A DNA stretch of 64,000 nucleotides from assembly GCA_037389465.1 (NCBI GenBank), contig JAZARR010000008.1:2047501-2111500 (forward strand), written 5' to 3'. A program made the translations under genes and the position numbers. Shown here piece by piece: positions 1 to 15,000 of the stretch. Every line of letters begins with the position of its first letter. The first letter of the stretch is position 1. This stretch comes from Baylisascaris procyonis. Taxonomy: Eukaryota; Nematoda; Chromadorea; Rhabditida; Ascarididae. The notes beneath the pieces were generated by a model. The model made no database searches, had not been told where the DNA came from, and worked only from the letters and a program-made list of their open reading frames with translations.

Positions 1-3000
1 GAATATATACCGATATGCATACATACCTACAGGCAAATACGCACATACATGCGTAACCACATGCGTAGACACCCACATGCATACGTACCCACACGCAAAC
101 ATACCCATATGCATCCATACCCTCATGCATCCATAAACACATGCATACATATCCATATGCATTCATATCCACCTGCATACATACCCACATGCATACGTAC
201 CCACATGCATACATACCCATATGCATACACACCCACATGCATCCATACGCTCATGCATACATACCCACATGCATCCATACCCTCATGCATACCAACCCAC
301 ATGCATCCATACCCTCATGCATATATACCCGTATGCATGCATTCCCACAAGCATACATAATCTCATGCATACACACCCATATGCATACATACCGAGGTGC
401 ATCCATACCCTCATGCATTCATACCGACCTCCATGCATACCCACATGCATCCATACGCTCATGCATACATACGCACATGCATTCATACCCCCATGCATAC
501 AAACCCACCTGCATACATACCCACATGCATCGATACCCTCATGCATCCATACCCAGATGTAAGGATACCCAAATGCAAACGTACCCACATGCAGACATAC
601 CCACATGCATCCATACCCTCATGCATTCATACCCATCTGCATACATACCTACATGTATCCATACGCTCATGCATACATACCCACATGCATCCATACCCTC
701 ATGCATACAAACCCACATGCATCCATAGCCTCACACATACACACCCGCATGTATACGTGCCCACATGCATAGATACCCACATGCATGCGTACCAACATGA
801 ATGCGTACCCACATGCACACATAGCAACATGCATACGTACCAACATGAATACTTACCGGCGTGCATACATACCCACATGCTTACATACCCACATGGATCC
901 ATACCCACACGCATCCCTACCCTCATGCGTTCATACCCACCTGCATACGTACTCACATGCATCCATACCCTCATGCATACAAACCCACATGCAAGGATAC
1001 CCACATGCATACGTACCCACATGCATACATACCCACATGCATCCATACGCTCATGCGTACATACCCATACGCATCCATACCCTCATGCATTCATACCCAC
1101 GTACATACATACCCACATGGATCCATACCCTCATGCATACAAACCCACATGCGAGGATACCCACACGCATACATACCCATATGCATCCATACCCTCATGC
1201 ATCCATACCCACATGCATATATACCCACATGCATCCATACGCTCATGCGTAGATACCCATACGCATCCATACCCTCATGCATTCATACCCACGTACATAC
1301 ATACCCACATGGATCCATACCCTCATGCATACAAACCCACATGCAAGGATACCCACATGCATACGTACCCACATGCATACATACCCACATGCATCCATAC
1401 GCTCATGCATACATACCCATACGCATACATACCCACATGCTTACATACCCACATGGACCCATACCCACACGCATACATACCCATACGATTCCATACCCTC
1501 ATGCATTCATACCCACCTGCATACGTGCCCGCATGCATCCATACCCTCATGCATATATACCCGTATGCATGCATTCCCACAAGCATACATAATCTCATGC
1601 GTACACACCCATATGCATACATACCGGCACGCAGCCATACCCATATGCATACATACCGACATGCATCCATGCCCTCATGCACACATATCCACACGCATAC
1701 GCACCTACGTGCAAACATACCCACATGGATCGATAAACTCATGCATATGTACCCGCATGCATAGATTCCCAGATGCATACGTACCCACATCCATACATAC
1801 CCATGCACATATACCCACATGCATACGCACCCGCATGCATATATACCCACATGCATACATACCAACAAAGATTGATACTCTCATGCATACACACCAAAAT
1901 CCATACGTACGTACCTGCGTACATATCCTCATGCATACATACCTATGAATATATACCGATATGCATACATACCTACAGGCAAATACGCACATACATACGT
2001 AACCACATGCATAGACACCCACATGCATACGTACCCAAATGCATCCATATCCTCATGCATACATACACGCATGATACATACCCACATGCATCCATACGCT
2101 CATGCACACATACCCACATGCATCCATACCCTCATGCATTCGTACCCACCTGCATACGTGCCCACGTGCATCCATACCCTCATGCATACAAACCCACATG
2201 CAAGGATACCCACATGCATACGTACCCACATGCATACATACTCACATGCATCCATACGCTCATGCATACATACCCACATGCATACATACCCCTACGCATC
2301 CATACCCTCATGCATTCATACCCACGTACATACATACCCACATGGATCCATACCCTCATGCATACAAACCCACATGCGAGGATACCCACACGCATACATA
2401 CCCATATGCATCCATACCCTCATGCATCCATACCCACATGCATTTATACCCACATGCATCCATACGCTCATGCGTACATACCCATACGCATCCATACCCT
2501 CATGCATACAAACCCACATGCGAGGATACCCACACGCATACATACCCATATGCATCCATACCCTCATGCATCCATACCCACATGCATATATACCCATATG
2601 CATCCATACCCTCATGCATTCATACCGACTTCCATACATACCTACATGCATCCATACGCTCATTCATACATACCCGCATGCATCCATACCCTCATGCATA
2701 CCAACCCAGATACAAGGATACCCACATGCATCCATACGCTCACGCATACATACCCACATGCATCCATACCCTTATGCATCCATACCCACATGCATACGAA
2801 CTCACATGCATCCATACCCACATACGTATATACCCATATGCATACGTACCCACACGCATACACAAGCATATGCGTACTTACCCACATGCATATGTATCCA
2901 TATGTACACACACCCTTACGGATACGTACTCACATGCATACGTACCGCTATGCACACATACCGACATGGATACACACCCACGTTCATACATACCCACATG

Positions 3001-3035
3001 CATATATACGCACATATATACGTACCGATATGCAT
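1..3035. repeat. Degenerate 16-bp minisatellite with higher-order structure
   Basis: The whole stretch is built from variants of a 16-bp unit close to CATnCATACCCACATG. Common variants have CCCTCATG or CGCTCATG as the second half. The array starts before the left edge and ends near 3035, where it passes into ordinary AT-rich DNA. Larger blocks are duplicated: the block starting GAATATATACCGATATGCAT at 1 returns at 1947, and a block with CATACCCACATGGATCCATA occurs near 1100, 1300 and 2340. Because 16 is not a multiple of 3 and the unit has few stop triplets, all frames stay open for long distances and give His/Tyr/Pro/Ile/Thr-rich pseudo-proteins of up to about 450 residues. These have no start context, splice structure or domain, so I treat them as artefacts. 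A subtelomeric or heterochromatic location is possible, but no telomere repeat is seen. Confidence 0.95.
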
Positions 3036-6000
3036 ATCGAGCTTCCGAGATGGCTTCCTTGAAACGACATTTACTACTCTTGTTAGTGAACAAATATCAA
3101 ATGATAAAACTCACTGTGACCCCGTATGATAAATCAACGATATATCGGCGCAATCATTTGTTGTCAAGAGCGTTCTCTTCTAACGGCCACTTCTTGTCAC
3201 TGCAATAAACCATAAACGGAATGCCAGTGTAATATCGGCGATGGACAGCAATGACCGAATTATTTGCTGCTATAATACTATCCAGCATATCAATCATTAT
3301 CAGTTTTCAACGCGTTAACAATAAAGAAAGAACGGCAGATGTGTGAGGTTGAATACTCGATTTAAAGTTAGAGAAAAGATTATAGCAATAATATAAAGCA
3401 AAATTAATAAAAATAAACATGTTTATGGAAGTGGGAATTAATGCAAGAAAATATGTTTGAAGCAAATTGTAATAATGGAGATTCACAGTTTTATGAAGAT
3501 CCACGGGACCCAGGCTATACGTAAATGATATGGAGTTTTTTGGTTATTTGTTCCAAGTGAGAACAGCTACATAGTGGAACCAATTAAAACCGAGGTTGAG
3601 TTTGAAGGTTTCATAGGCGAGAGATCACGTGTGATGCCTTCGTGGACGGATTGGACGAAAAACATTTAATCGAATTTGATTTCTGAAGAAGTGTTCACAA
3701 TTTTATAGCGTATTACCAGATCGAAAAGCGCTGGATGGGATTCCAGCGTTAGCAGATGAAACATTTTAAAATGAAATTTACTTCCAGTTGACGTATGACC
3801 TTCAATAGTACAACACAAGTTAAATACTTTTCAATGTTTTCAATGAGGGGGAAGGCGGAAAAGTTTTGAGCCATAAAAAAGCAATGAAATTAGAGAATTA
3901 ACCGGAATTGTTTTATGACACTTGCTTTGATCATTCATCAACAACCATAAAATGACAATGCCCCAATAAAATGAAAGCAACGAATGGTTGTCATGGCCTA
4001 TGATTCAAGTCTCCTATATAATAGTATTGTCGTAGTAATCCTTCCTATAGGCATACGTTAATCAACCAACGTGTTCAAAATGCTTCACATGTTAGAGCAT
4101 CACAAATAAAATTGAAAAACTTCATAGACTTTATTTGTCCACTTTTTTTTTTGTTACTAACGTGAACAACAAAAAGACACCGGTATAAAACAGAGTCATC
4201 AACTTTCGTTGACTAAACCTATAAAAGCATAATTCAAATAGGAGTTTAATGAGCCCAGTTCGATGTGAATTGTGCTCAATCATGTGCAAGTTGCAAAGGC
4301 AATTCCGAAAACAAAGACTGAAACGTGGAAATAAACGACGATCGTTTAGTGGAATACCTGCTAATGAACAAAGGAACTTACGATGAAATGTCACATAAAT
4401 TGCGTGGAACGTTCTGCACGTTGTATTGATTTACCGCGCATATGCTCTCTATCACACTGCTGTCCGTAAACGTGACATAGAGCGATTTGAAATTTTTTGA
4501 TCTACCCTCAGTTCATTATGAATTCTGCATTAAGTTGACCATTGCGTTGATCTACAAGATAAAGCAAGAATTCGTCTCCTTGTGACATATGTAAGTTGGA
4601 AACAAGTGATTAAGTTCAGAATTGACACTGCGATCTTTGTAATTAGTCCTACTTTGGCTTATATCAAAGAATCCACGAAGAAATCGAGATATGAGTTCCA
4701 GCCACTTGCTAAGGTAGGTCCTATGTCGTTGATCATCGTCGGTTTCAACGCATTTCATTTTTATACACTTTTGCAAGAGTAAATTTCCATACAAGGTAAA
4801 ATCGTGTCCGTGCATTTATATGTGTATACCTAGCTGTTTTCTGATTTGACCTCGTGAATCATCTCGGCAATCATGTCGAGAATCACGGGGTTTGGTAATT
4901 AGAGTTAATGTCACGTACTAACTCCGTCTATACATTTCAAAGATAATTAATTAGCTTCGGGAATGAATTATTTACGTCCGAATATGCGAAAAATTTACGC
5001 GTTTTTATAATCACTTCAGTTCGCTTTTATTTTTTACATAAATCACATAGTAAAAAATGAGTCTTTTATAAAAGAATTTATGATGAATTTTTGCGAATAA
5101 ATGAACGCATTATTCCGCATAATTTTGCTTTCTCCACTGCTTTATTTAATCAAATTTAATGCGAAAACGTCTATGATGTAGACTGCTCTAGTGTATTTCA
5201 TTAAATTCTTTCTTAATCAACGATCGTCTAAATAAATTTCATTCGAAAGAAGTTATGTTCATATATTAGTTAACGAAGAGGCAAATATGTATTTATAAAG
5301 ACAGATATATAGCCGCGATTACTCATAAATAAATCTGAGGTGTTCATTTTGTATTTCTAAAATATAAGAAGTGTTTTTTAAATGCTATATGGGATATTTC
5401 TATCAATGAAATATTTCTAACCTATATGCTAGACCTTAAAAAGTATTTCGAATATATTATCGTAAACTTCTGATAGAGAATTATTCTCGAATTTGCATTG
5501 ATAAAGAAGTAAAGTGGTGCATGCATAAATAGGTTGTTATGTTCATCGGTTTGCTTTGACCGAGATTTAGGTACCCGGTAATGTTTTCGGTTTTCGATGA
5601 GATAACCCAATTATGGGGGGGTGCGGTTAGCGATTTGATTAGCTCATGTGTTCATTCTCATATAATGCACATTGTTTATTTACGCCCACTTGAACACATC
5701 GATGATCGAATTAATATGTGGCAATTTTACATCTCTTTTTCGTTAATCTTCATAATATTTATCTATCGTTCTCATAATAGTTTACACAGAATTTTTCTTT
5801 AAAAAAACTCAATTAGATACAATTAAAACTATACTCATTGTCGTTATTTACTATTTGATATTTGAAAGATTTATTGATTCCCCTTCGAATATTCATACTT
5901 TAAATAAATTCTCTAGAATATCGTTTTATTTATAGAACAGCGTTTCTATATTTTTTTTTAAATACAGCTATTCACACTTCAGTATAAATATCACGCCTTA

Positions 6001-6076
6001 TATTCATTATAAATTTTGTTGCAGATTTCCTCAACAAACCAAATATTGAACCGTAAATCGATACAACAGCCAAATA
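3036..6076. other. Non-coding AT-rich flank between the minisatellite and mlt-10-like gene A
   Basis: Both strands are broken by frequent stops. The few open frames of 60-90 codons show no domain, signal peptide or convincing splice pair. It presumably contains the upstream control region of the gene starting at 6077, but I recognise no specific element. Confidence 0.6.
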
Positions 6077-9000
6077 ATGATTCTTCGCTGGACGCTTTAT
6101 TTAATCGGTATTTTTGCGATCTTAATGCCCTTCATTCACTTTTATGTGTTCTATTCCCGTTCCAAAAATTACAATTTTGCTCAAATTGACTAATAGATAA
6201 TAATTCCCTACGATTTCCATAGAAATTTATAGTAACTTTTCGATAATATTAGAAGAAATATTTCCCAACCAATAACCCGACCGTTTTTTTGGTCATGTTT
6301 GTCTTCTGTAAATTGACCTGACAACATCATAAATAGAGATGGGACGATCTTATTTAGTAACTATGTGATTAAATTATTTTGCATAGGGTTCATTAACAAT
6401 GATCGATACAGATTTTGCAACACTTTGCTATTACCTTCGCAAATGATTTCAAACGCATCTCTCATATTCTCTACTAAAGTTCAGTAATTCTAAAATATCG
6501 TAATAGAATCTAACCCTTGTGTTATCCACTAATCTATTAATATACTCTGATACCGTAATACATACTTATATACTGTAACAATATTACTACGGCCGCTTTT
6601 TTGATATGCGCAGTTAATTGAAATGATTTAGCTGGGATATTTTATGGTGTATATGGTGAACAAGAGGAATATTCGAATAAGAATATGCCATTAGCGCAAT
6701 ATTACGATGGGAAGAAAATTGTACTACCGATTTCGGACGATTCAACGTTCGATATGTACAAACATTGGATTCATCAAGGACTTAGTGGACTAATCTCTTC
6801 AGTTGGTTCAGCAAAGTAAACTTGTTTCTTTTAATGAAGGCTGGCTCATTTCTCTTTAATTTGACTGGCATCAGATCGATGCAATTTTTTTGCATCTTTA
6901 AATACTAATTACTTCACTTATTTGGTTTTTTTACTTCAATGTCTTAAGTACACAAGTATAAGTGGGCAACAAAAGATGGAGAAAAGAACAGAAATGACTA
7001 GCAAGAAAAAAGGCGAAAATTTCACTGACAAAATCTCAGTAAAAATAAAATTCAACAAGTGATACAAGGTTTAGTGGATGAAATCGGCAATAGATCGATA
7101 GTGATATAGGCGCATTAACCATATCGCCAAGGAATGTAGTCTATGTCTGTAAAATATGGGGTTAAGAGGCACACTGTTTCTTGGGATTTTGGCATTTTTG
7201 GCGAGCTGAGACTGATAACCACAGGAGAGGGAAAGGGAGGGGATACGGAATGAAAGATTTTGAAATAGGAATTTCTGAAAGACTACGAACAATTTTATAA
7301 GAAAGAATCAAATCAACTTTGAGGCTGCGATGTTGCAGCGATTTCAAGCTAAAGGTTTTCAGTCTTGTGACATAATCTGGCTTGCATAGACTAAAGTTTG
7401 CCAAAAGCGACGCAAGAGAAATGCTTTTGAAGATTTTCTGTTGATCTGACATGAGAAATCAAATAAGGTTGCCATATGGCGGTACAACATTCCGAAATAG
7501 ATCGCTAGTAAATAAGAAGCATCCTTCGATGACGTTCAACAAATGTATTTCAACAACAGTAGAATATTGATTGTAATCTTCAGTGAGTATCAGGAACGAC
7601 AGTAACACCAAAGTTATAGATGTTATGAGATTTCGGCTGTCTCCAAATTTATCTCCAAGCTAGCGAAAACATTTATTTCGAAAGTTGATATTGACAAGAA
7701 AATTCGTGAGAAATATTTGTCTGATTTGATATTGACAAGAGAGTTCATGGGAAATATTTGTCTGACACAATTCCAACCAATTGACGAACTCATTAAGATC
7801 ATTGTACATAACTGGGCATCTTAGGTGGGATCATGCAGAATTCCGATAAATTTCGATTCATCGTGTTGCATTGTCTAGTGCTCGATTGCCTGTAAGTAAG
7901 CTCTGACCAGAATTGTTGGCTCCACCCAGCCGATCCACCCCACGCAGCACCCTCAACGGGCAAGGGCGGGAGAATAAGTCGCGACAGTCGTAAGAGGAAC
8001 AACGGTGAAGCGGCTTGTAGCATCCGATGGGCAGGAGATAAGTCTAAGCCCTAACCTTCATGCGACTGACCTGCAACAAGGAGAGGCCGACCTAAGGACC
8101 ACACGAGCCAATGGACCAGAGAGACATTGGGTAGAAGGAGGTGGAAGTGATGTGAAGAGACATTTATTCGTAACGAATGCTCTCTTGATTGAAATGAATA
8201 AGATAAATTTCAACAAAGAGCCTAAACCATTGAGTATTCCTAATGGCGTAATTATTGCATAGAACGATGAGAATAGAATCCGAAACATTCGCACCAAATA
8301 TGCAAATTGCAAAGTTGCAAAATTATATTTAAAAAGTTTTATATTGGGCATTTATTTCCGCTCAATGGGAGATATGTTTGTTTCAACACAATACAATCAG
8401 ACTTAACCACATATACTTTATTGTAATTTAGCAAAGGTGATCGAATTGCGCTGTTGGCAAATCGCGAAATCGCATTACGAGCTGCTGACATCTAAAGCTA
8501 CCGAACAGATTATTATAATTTTTGGCAAATTAAAGCGATTTGTCCTCTTGCTAATCTTTTCATTTGCCAATCTATTTCATCGAATACATTAATAAAATTC
8601 TATCACTAGTCCTCAAAATATTTTTTGCAGCCAGCGTTTCTCTTACACAAAGAAGAGAGAGAAATTGCTAGTTTTATTTTAATTACACGTTCAGTTTTCA
8701 TTCATAATAAATTCTATTTTCACTCGGCTATATCTCCTTTAATTCTCCCCATTCTTCCTCTACCGCTGTCTCGCCACATCTCTAGAATAGAGACTGCTTA
8801 TTGAGGATAATGAAACAATAAATAGATCCGTGCGCTAATCTCGAGAGTTGCTCGTCGTATTTATATCTGTTCGATTTTATAGATGTCAGAAGCTGAACGA
8901 ATACTACAAGCGTAGATTCTTCTCTTGTTCGCAAAAGTCGGGTACAATCTACGAACATTCAAAATGCATCAACGAAGTGATAGAGGCGGAGGAGCGTTTA

Positions 9001-12000
9001 AGACTTTCACCCCTCAGAAGTTAGGAATGTTATATATATTTTTAATATAATTTTATTCTTTAAAACCTGGAGATTTCTGATTGTATATTAGTGCTTTTCG
9101 TTCACAAATACATCTGCCATAGTTTCATGGGAGAAACTTTTGAGCGAAATTTTCAATACGTATTTGTACAAAAATAGAAATTTAAAAACTCTGGCTACTA
9201 AAGAAAGTTCATTTAAATTGAGAACATAAAGCCTCCTAAAGAAACTGATAGTAATATGACGCATTTCTTGTTTCTACTAAAACTTATTTATGCGCCTAAT
9301 ATATAAAATTTTATTTATTTCGCATAGAACTTTGCAAGGTTCTTATCACTAAAAAAATAATTTCTATAAGGTTTTTTTCTTCCTAATAAATACTCTTCAT
9401 GAAAATTTGAGTAGTTTTTCTAACGGAATAGTCGTTATAATACTCAAATTTGAAGAGAGCCATAATCAAGTCAAAAATTATTCAGGTCATAAGCTGAAGA
9501 TGTTAACAAAATTGAAATCAATGAAGGAAAAGAGGATATTCTCTCGCAAATGGATACCACACGAAGATGCAATAGCAGTATCTGGGAGAAAGATCAAAAA
9601 TCGTATTTATCGTCCAAAATCCACACGAGCACCTAAAGCACAACCACATCATGATACAATGTGGAATTATTGGGTGGGCAGTTTTAAACAACGTGTGAAG
9701 CGAATGATCACCTCTAAAGCTGACTATACGCTACGAACGCCAAGTAATCGTCTCACACTTTTTGGAATGGTCGCGAAAGCACTTATGAAAATGGTACGCG
9801 GTATTAAGAACAAAACAGAATCACAAACGTTAGTTAGTTTATTCCTTATAAAAATTTTTCTTAATACTGCCATACAGCAATCACTCACATCAATCACCTC
9901 ATATATTAAATAGGGACAAATAGTTGCAACATTCGTATAGCATCATCGATTAGCAATAAACAATTTTTCCTTTATTGAGAGGAGTTCCAACTTATTACTG
10001 AACGAGTACATTAGTAATGAATGGACTATTGTGATGTTCTCTCGAATGAGCTTTATAAACCCTTATAAGCCTTAATAAATCAAATAAATAAGTCTTCTAT
10101 AATCTAGCTTTTATTTTGCAATGTTTTTCACGAAAACGACTAAATTATTTAGAGCAGCCACTAAAATGTTTCCACTTATCCATCCAATCATCGACTAACT
10201 GAGTTTTGTTTTTGTGAGTATTTTCTGATAGCTTTTTATTTTAAAAAATTTCCCAAAATCGTTTGTGAGGCTTCTGAAAGTATTGCACGAAATATAAGGT
10301 GTTATTAGGTTTGAAGCAGTAATGGATGGTATGCAAAAGAAAGTGGGAAGGATACGTCTCGAGAAAAAAGTGAAAAGAATGATGAAAGAGAGAATCACAG
10401 CAACATACAAATCAAGAAATAAACTCGGCAAGACTATTGCGCTCAATCATGGAAAAAAGGTGATACCTAAAGCATTTTATAGAACATCCATCGATTCTCT
10501 TTTCAGTGATGTATATGCATGTGTCAGATTCGATTCATCTATGGCCGAAGTTTCGTTCTCTCATAACAAAAAATATTATAAGGCAAATTTGGAATCTCCT
10601 TAGGGGTTTAGAACTCAATGCATAACAATGTAAGTGGATGAGCATATCGGTGGAGATGACTTCATAAATAAGTTTTACGCAATTTTGCTCATCAAATCAA
10701 TTTTGCATGATTTATCAGCAAACAATGTGATGCATCCATATTTCAACTGATGCGATCACTCGCATAAATAAATATTGCAATAAGTAATTCTAGAAAGCAA
10801 AAATTTTATGGCTGTTACAAATTCGTTCTGCAAGAGTGTATATATGTGTGTGTTCTGCAAGAGTGTATATATGTGTGTGTCTCTCTGTTTGTCAACTCGA
10901 TAGGCGCTGAAGTCAAAGTAGCGAAACATGGTGCATGTATTGAGCACTATAGGCTGACCTCCAGTACCATATTACACTTCGATCCATTACGTTCGAAGCA
11001 GACTGTATAAATTTAAAGGGATCAAAGAGTTTTATGTAGTTTGCACTGATCGGCTAGCAGAAAAACGCATCTTTTGTGGAACATTTGTGCAGTCGATCGG
11101 AATAGCTGAAATATTAAGATGCTTTTCAGTATATTATATTATTTCATTGATAACCTGTGAAGGCAATTGATAAGATGAGCGGAATTCAAAATCACATCTC
11201 ATTCCAGCTCATCTGGTTTGCTTCTCCATTTGTTCTGTGGTTCGATCAATCCAATTTCCGATCTTGGTAAAATGCACGCAATTTTAGCGCACTTTTGAAC
11301 GTCTGCGACTCATCGTATGTCATGCTTAAACCCGTAAAATTTCTTAACTCTAGCTTCAATGGTTTTCGAGTTGGAATTACCAATAGAAAGAGATAGGTAC
11401 TTATAGATAAACACATAGGCATGTACACTGCGTCGCCATTTTGCAAATGCAAATTTTCAGAAGGCGCACAAAAAGTGAAATGTTATATCTTGTGATCCGT
11501 TGGAGATAAAGGATTGCTTTCTTAGAACCTTTCATATACTACTTCAACCATTTGGACCCCACATGAAAGAGCCCGCAATAGCCCTTTGTTTTATTGACCT
11601 CATACCCATACCTTCAAACTTTGATGGTTTTGATAGAGAGTCAATCCACTGAAACATTTTATCGGTACCTCAGGTGTTTTTAGGCTGTCAGCACCTCATA
11701 CTCTGCCTAATCTTTTAATAATTAGCTACTTGTTGGAGGTGAAAAACAGGTTCCCTGGAAGTGGGAAACAGATTCTCTAAATTTACAGTTTTTCAATTAC
11801 AATCAGTAATTCTACGGTAGGATAGTCAGGTTTTGTGATAGAGATTTGCACATCTACTGCAATTGAAGGACTGCAAATCTTCGAGCATTTTTAATGCAGC
11901 TATTTCGAAGCAAATATATCATTATTTATGCAATAGCAGCAAATATCACATTCCTGATTATTGTCATTTATCGATCACGGTTTTTTGATATCTTTTTTGA

Positions 12001-15000
12001 ACTTACAGAAGGATGAACTGGAGGAATTCGGTAATTTCGACGAACTAGCCGATTCGGCAGCAAGCGGAAAGAAAGATGATGTGGGGCAACAAATCATGCG
12101 CGCACAAATGCAATTCGTCCGACAAGTGGTCGAACTTGCAAAAACTATTGCAGGTGATAATAGCAGTACCGATGTTAGCATGCTCAAGATCGTCTCTCCT
12201 CGTTTGCTCTCGATCACACCCGAAGAAGATAGGAGGCCCTCGGTGAGTATGTTCGATCTTTTATGGAGCAAAATGCACCGAATATTTGTATCCCCACTCA
12301 GAAATCTTTTTCAGAGACCGCAGTTTTTTTCTAGCCTTCGAAAAACATCATCTAAGAAATTTTGGGTTCAGAAGAGACAAAAGCGCATCCTGAGTATGAG
12401 TAAAGTGAGAGAGTGGTGCATTGCAATCGTAACACTCTTTAAAATCCAGACTATGATGACGATATTCGCCGCATCAGATTTCATAGAGCACTATGCTCTA
12501 CCTGATAATAGTAGAAGTACGAACGAAAAGCACTACTTATTTACAAGATGACATTTCTTGTGCACATTATATTGATCGGATTTCGTTACTCTAGTTTCCA
12601 TGTCCCTTAAAAGAAAGTATTTAATAGGCAGAAGAATGGATGCAACATTGTAATCACATACAAAGCAGACCTGCAGAAACGAATGAAGAGATTTCGACGT
12701 TTAAAATTCTACAGGGGATAATCTGTTATGTGTTGTATCTGTTGCATTCATGATCTAGATACTTATCATTTCAATTCGAATCTGATGTGATATGCAGACG
12801 CAGAATGTAACTGTGCCATCGTGATAAAAGCTTTATGGCTAGAGTTTTCAATTTGTTGATATAATTGTGTTTGAAGAACGGGCAGACGACTCCCCTCCCC
12901 TTCCCTTCTCCCTCCGTCCCCATCTATCCTCTTTTTCTCGCCCCTTGCAGTCGACCATCAAACGGGCTATGATGACATATAGATTGTTCAACAAAACAAC
13001 AAACGTCTTGACGATCGTGGCCGAATAGACATCTCAACAATAAGGATATAATTAATGGTAAAACTTTTGCCAAAATCTCTTATATAGAGCAAAAAAGAAA
13101 CATTTCAGTCAAATATGTTGTCGCCGTCAATATTCAGTCTCCATGACAGAGGTCAGGGTCTCGAAGCTTTGCTGAGTGTTCCTAATGCGATGAAAGCGAT
13201 CGACAATGCTGACTATAGAGAGTGGATGGATTTGATCATCGAAGCTTCAGGGGTACCGGATGCTATCGAGAGAATCCAGGTATTTCTAAGATTTTCATAT
13301 AAGAACACGTTCAGCAACGACCTTTAATTATGTGCGAACGATCGTTTCAGAAAACAAATTCTTGGTGAATATTCGTTTGCAATGTGTCACATCCTTTGAT
13401 TAGTGCACACATTTTCCAAACGCTTGAATGCAATGGCTCGTGCTCCTATGCATATGTGGCTATACGACCACATGTGCTTGTGCGTAGTGTTGATTGTTTT
13501 TTGTTTCATCAAGTAAATGATGTCAATAGGGATTGAGCGCTGCAATCTTTAAATTGTCGCTGTTAGGGGAATCTTCATAGCATTCATCTTACGGGAATCT
13601 CATCTTTTCTTATCTTACTTTGCCTACAATAAAGCGTACCTGTGCTTATTTGTGCATGCGCGAGGAATTTGTGTGTGCTTGTACTCCCGCCCACTTACCT
13701 ATGTACTGAACTGATTGCAAGTTGAACGGTTTTTAACTGCTGTGCCAACTGAATCTGCGTGTTTAGCAAGATTCCACTGAGCGATCGCTGACTTGATCGA
13801 GCCATCAGCAAACAAATTTGCATATTCTGCAAGATATCTGTATAGCGCATCCGTTTATCTGCAAATTTTGATGCATTCAAGTTAATTAAACATGATGTCT
13901 TATACTTCATCACGAAGGTTGATATAGTACTCGAATTTGTTGAGAAAAATATTTAAATTTTATAACGCGATAAATGATTTATAATGCGAAAAGTCCTCAC
14001 ATCTTATTGCACGCTGCTACTAAACAAAAAAGAATTGCAGAGGAGTCAATGTGGATTTCTGAAAATGTATGAAGTGCGTAATTGACGCTTGATTATTACC
14101 ACTTTTACTAAACTATGAACTATTGCTAAGGAAACATTTCTTACCTCGATGCTTGCAGAAAGATGATGTGCTGGAGGTGGCTGCGAATTTAGACGATGCA
14201 CCGAGGGGTATCGATGGTCAACCGATGCATTTTAACAAAGAGAACGCTACACAGATACTCGGAGAACACGGTAAACGACAAATTGAAGTGTTCGAACAGC
14301 TTCAGTCTAACTTCACTGACAAACAAGTAAGCAGTCATTTTATTTGCTGACTCTTTGATGCAAAAAAGCATTGAAATGACAAAATATTTCGAATATTGAG
14401 ATGCTGTTATTCTACGCTTTTATGACATGGTAGGTTGCGGCTAAACTTCAAATATTTTAGGGCGTCGTTTGCATAGCAGTTGCAATTTTCGAATCTGAAC
14501 GTTTTATTGTAAACTTGATTGGATATTGCTCTTGAAGTTTGAAGAAAAAAATCCCTAATGACCTCAGCTGGCCATAAAAATGTTTCCTTCATAAAATGTT
14601 TGCAGTTTTCGAATCAGAAACAAGTATATGTTGGGAATGGTGAGCACCTCAAAAGTCAATGAAAGAGGCAGTAGATAGTTGAGGGGAAAAGCATGAAGAT
14701 GATCACTGGGGAAGTCACGATTCGCTGAACACCATTGATGAGGTGTTCCACGAAAATTAGCGTCACAAAGCGCAATGAAAACATTTCATTTTGCTCGATC
14801 CACTTCACGTCATGACTATTTACAACTAGGCATCTCGAAACCTCTCACCCAATCATACAGACGACGCGAATTCTGCAGAACCAAGTGTCACAGTACTTGG
14901 GTGAAGCTGAACATCACATAATAAAGCAAAAGGCGTTTTCAGGCACAGTCGTAGGAACTCGGCATCATAGATATAAACCTGTCAATCACTATGCCATTAT

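Noticed and set aside
397..1764. Very long open frames (up to about 455 codons) in the left repeat
   Set aside because: They arise from a 16-bp repeat poor in stop triplets; several frames on both strands are open at once, with no domain or gene structure.
1..3035. Possible CRISPR-like array
   Set aside because: Units are adjacent 16-bp degenerate repeats with no spacers, in a eukaryotic genome.
8005..8262. 85-codon frame in the GC-rich block
   Set aside because: It starts at GTG, has no domain, and probably reflects base composition rather than coding.
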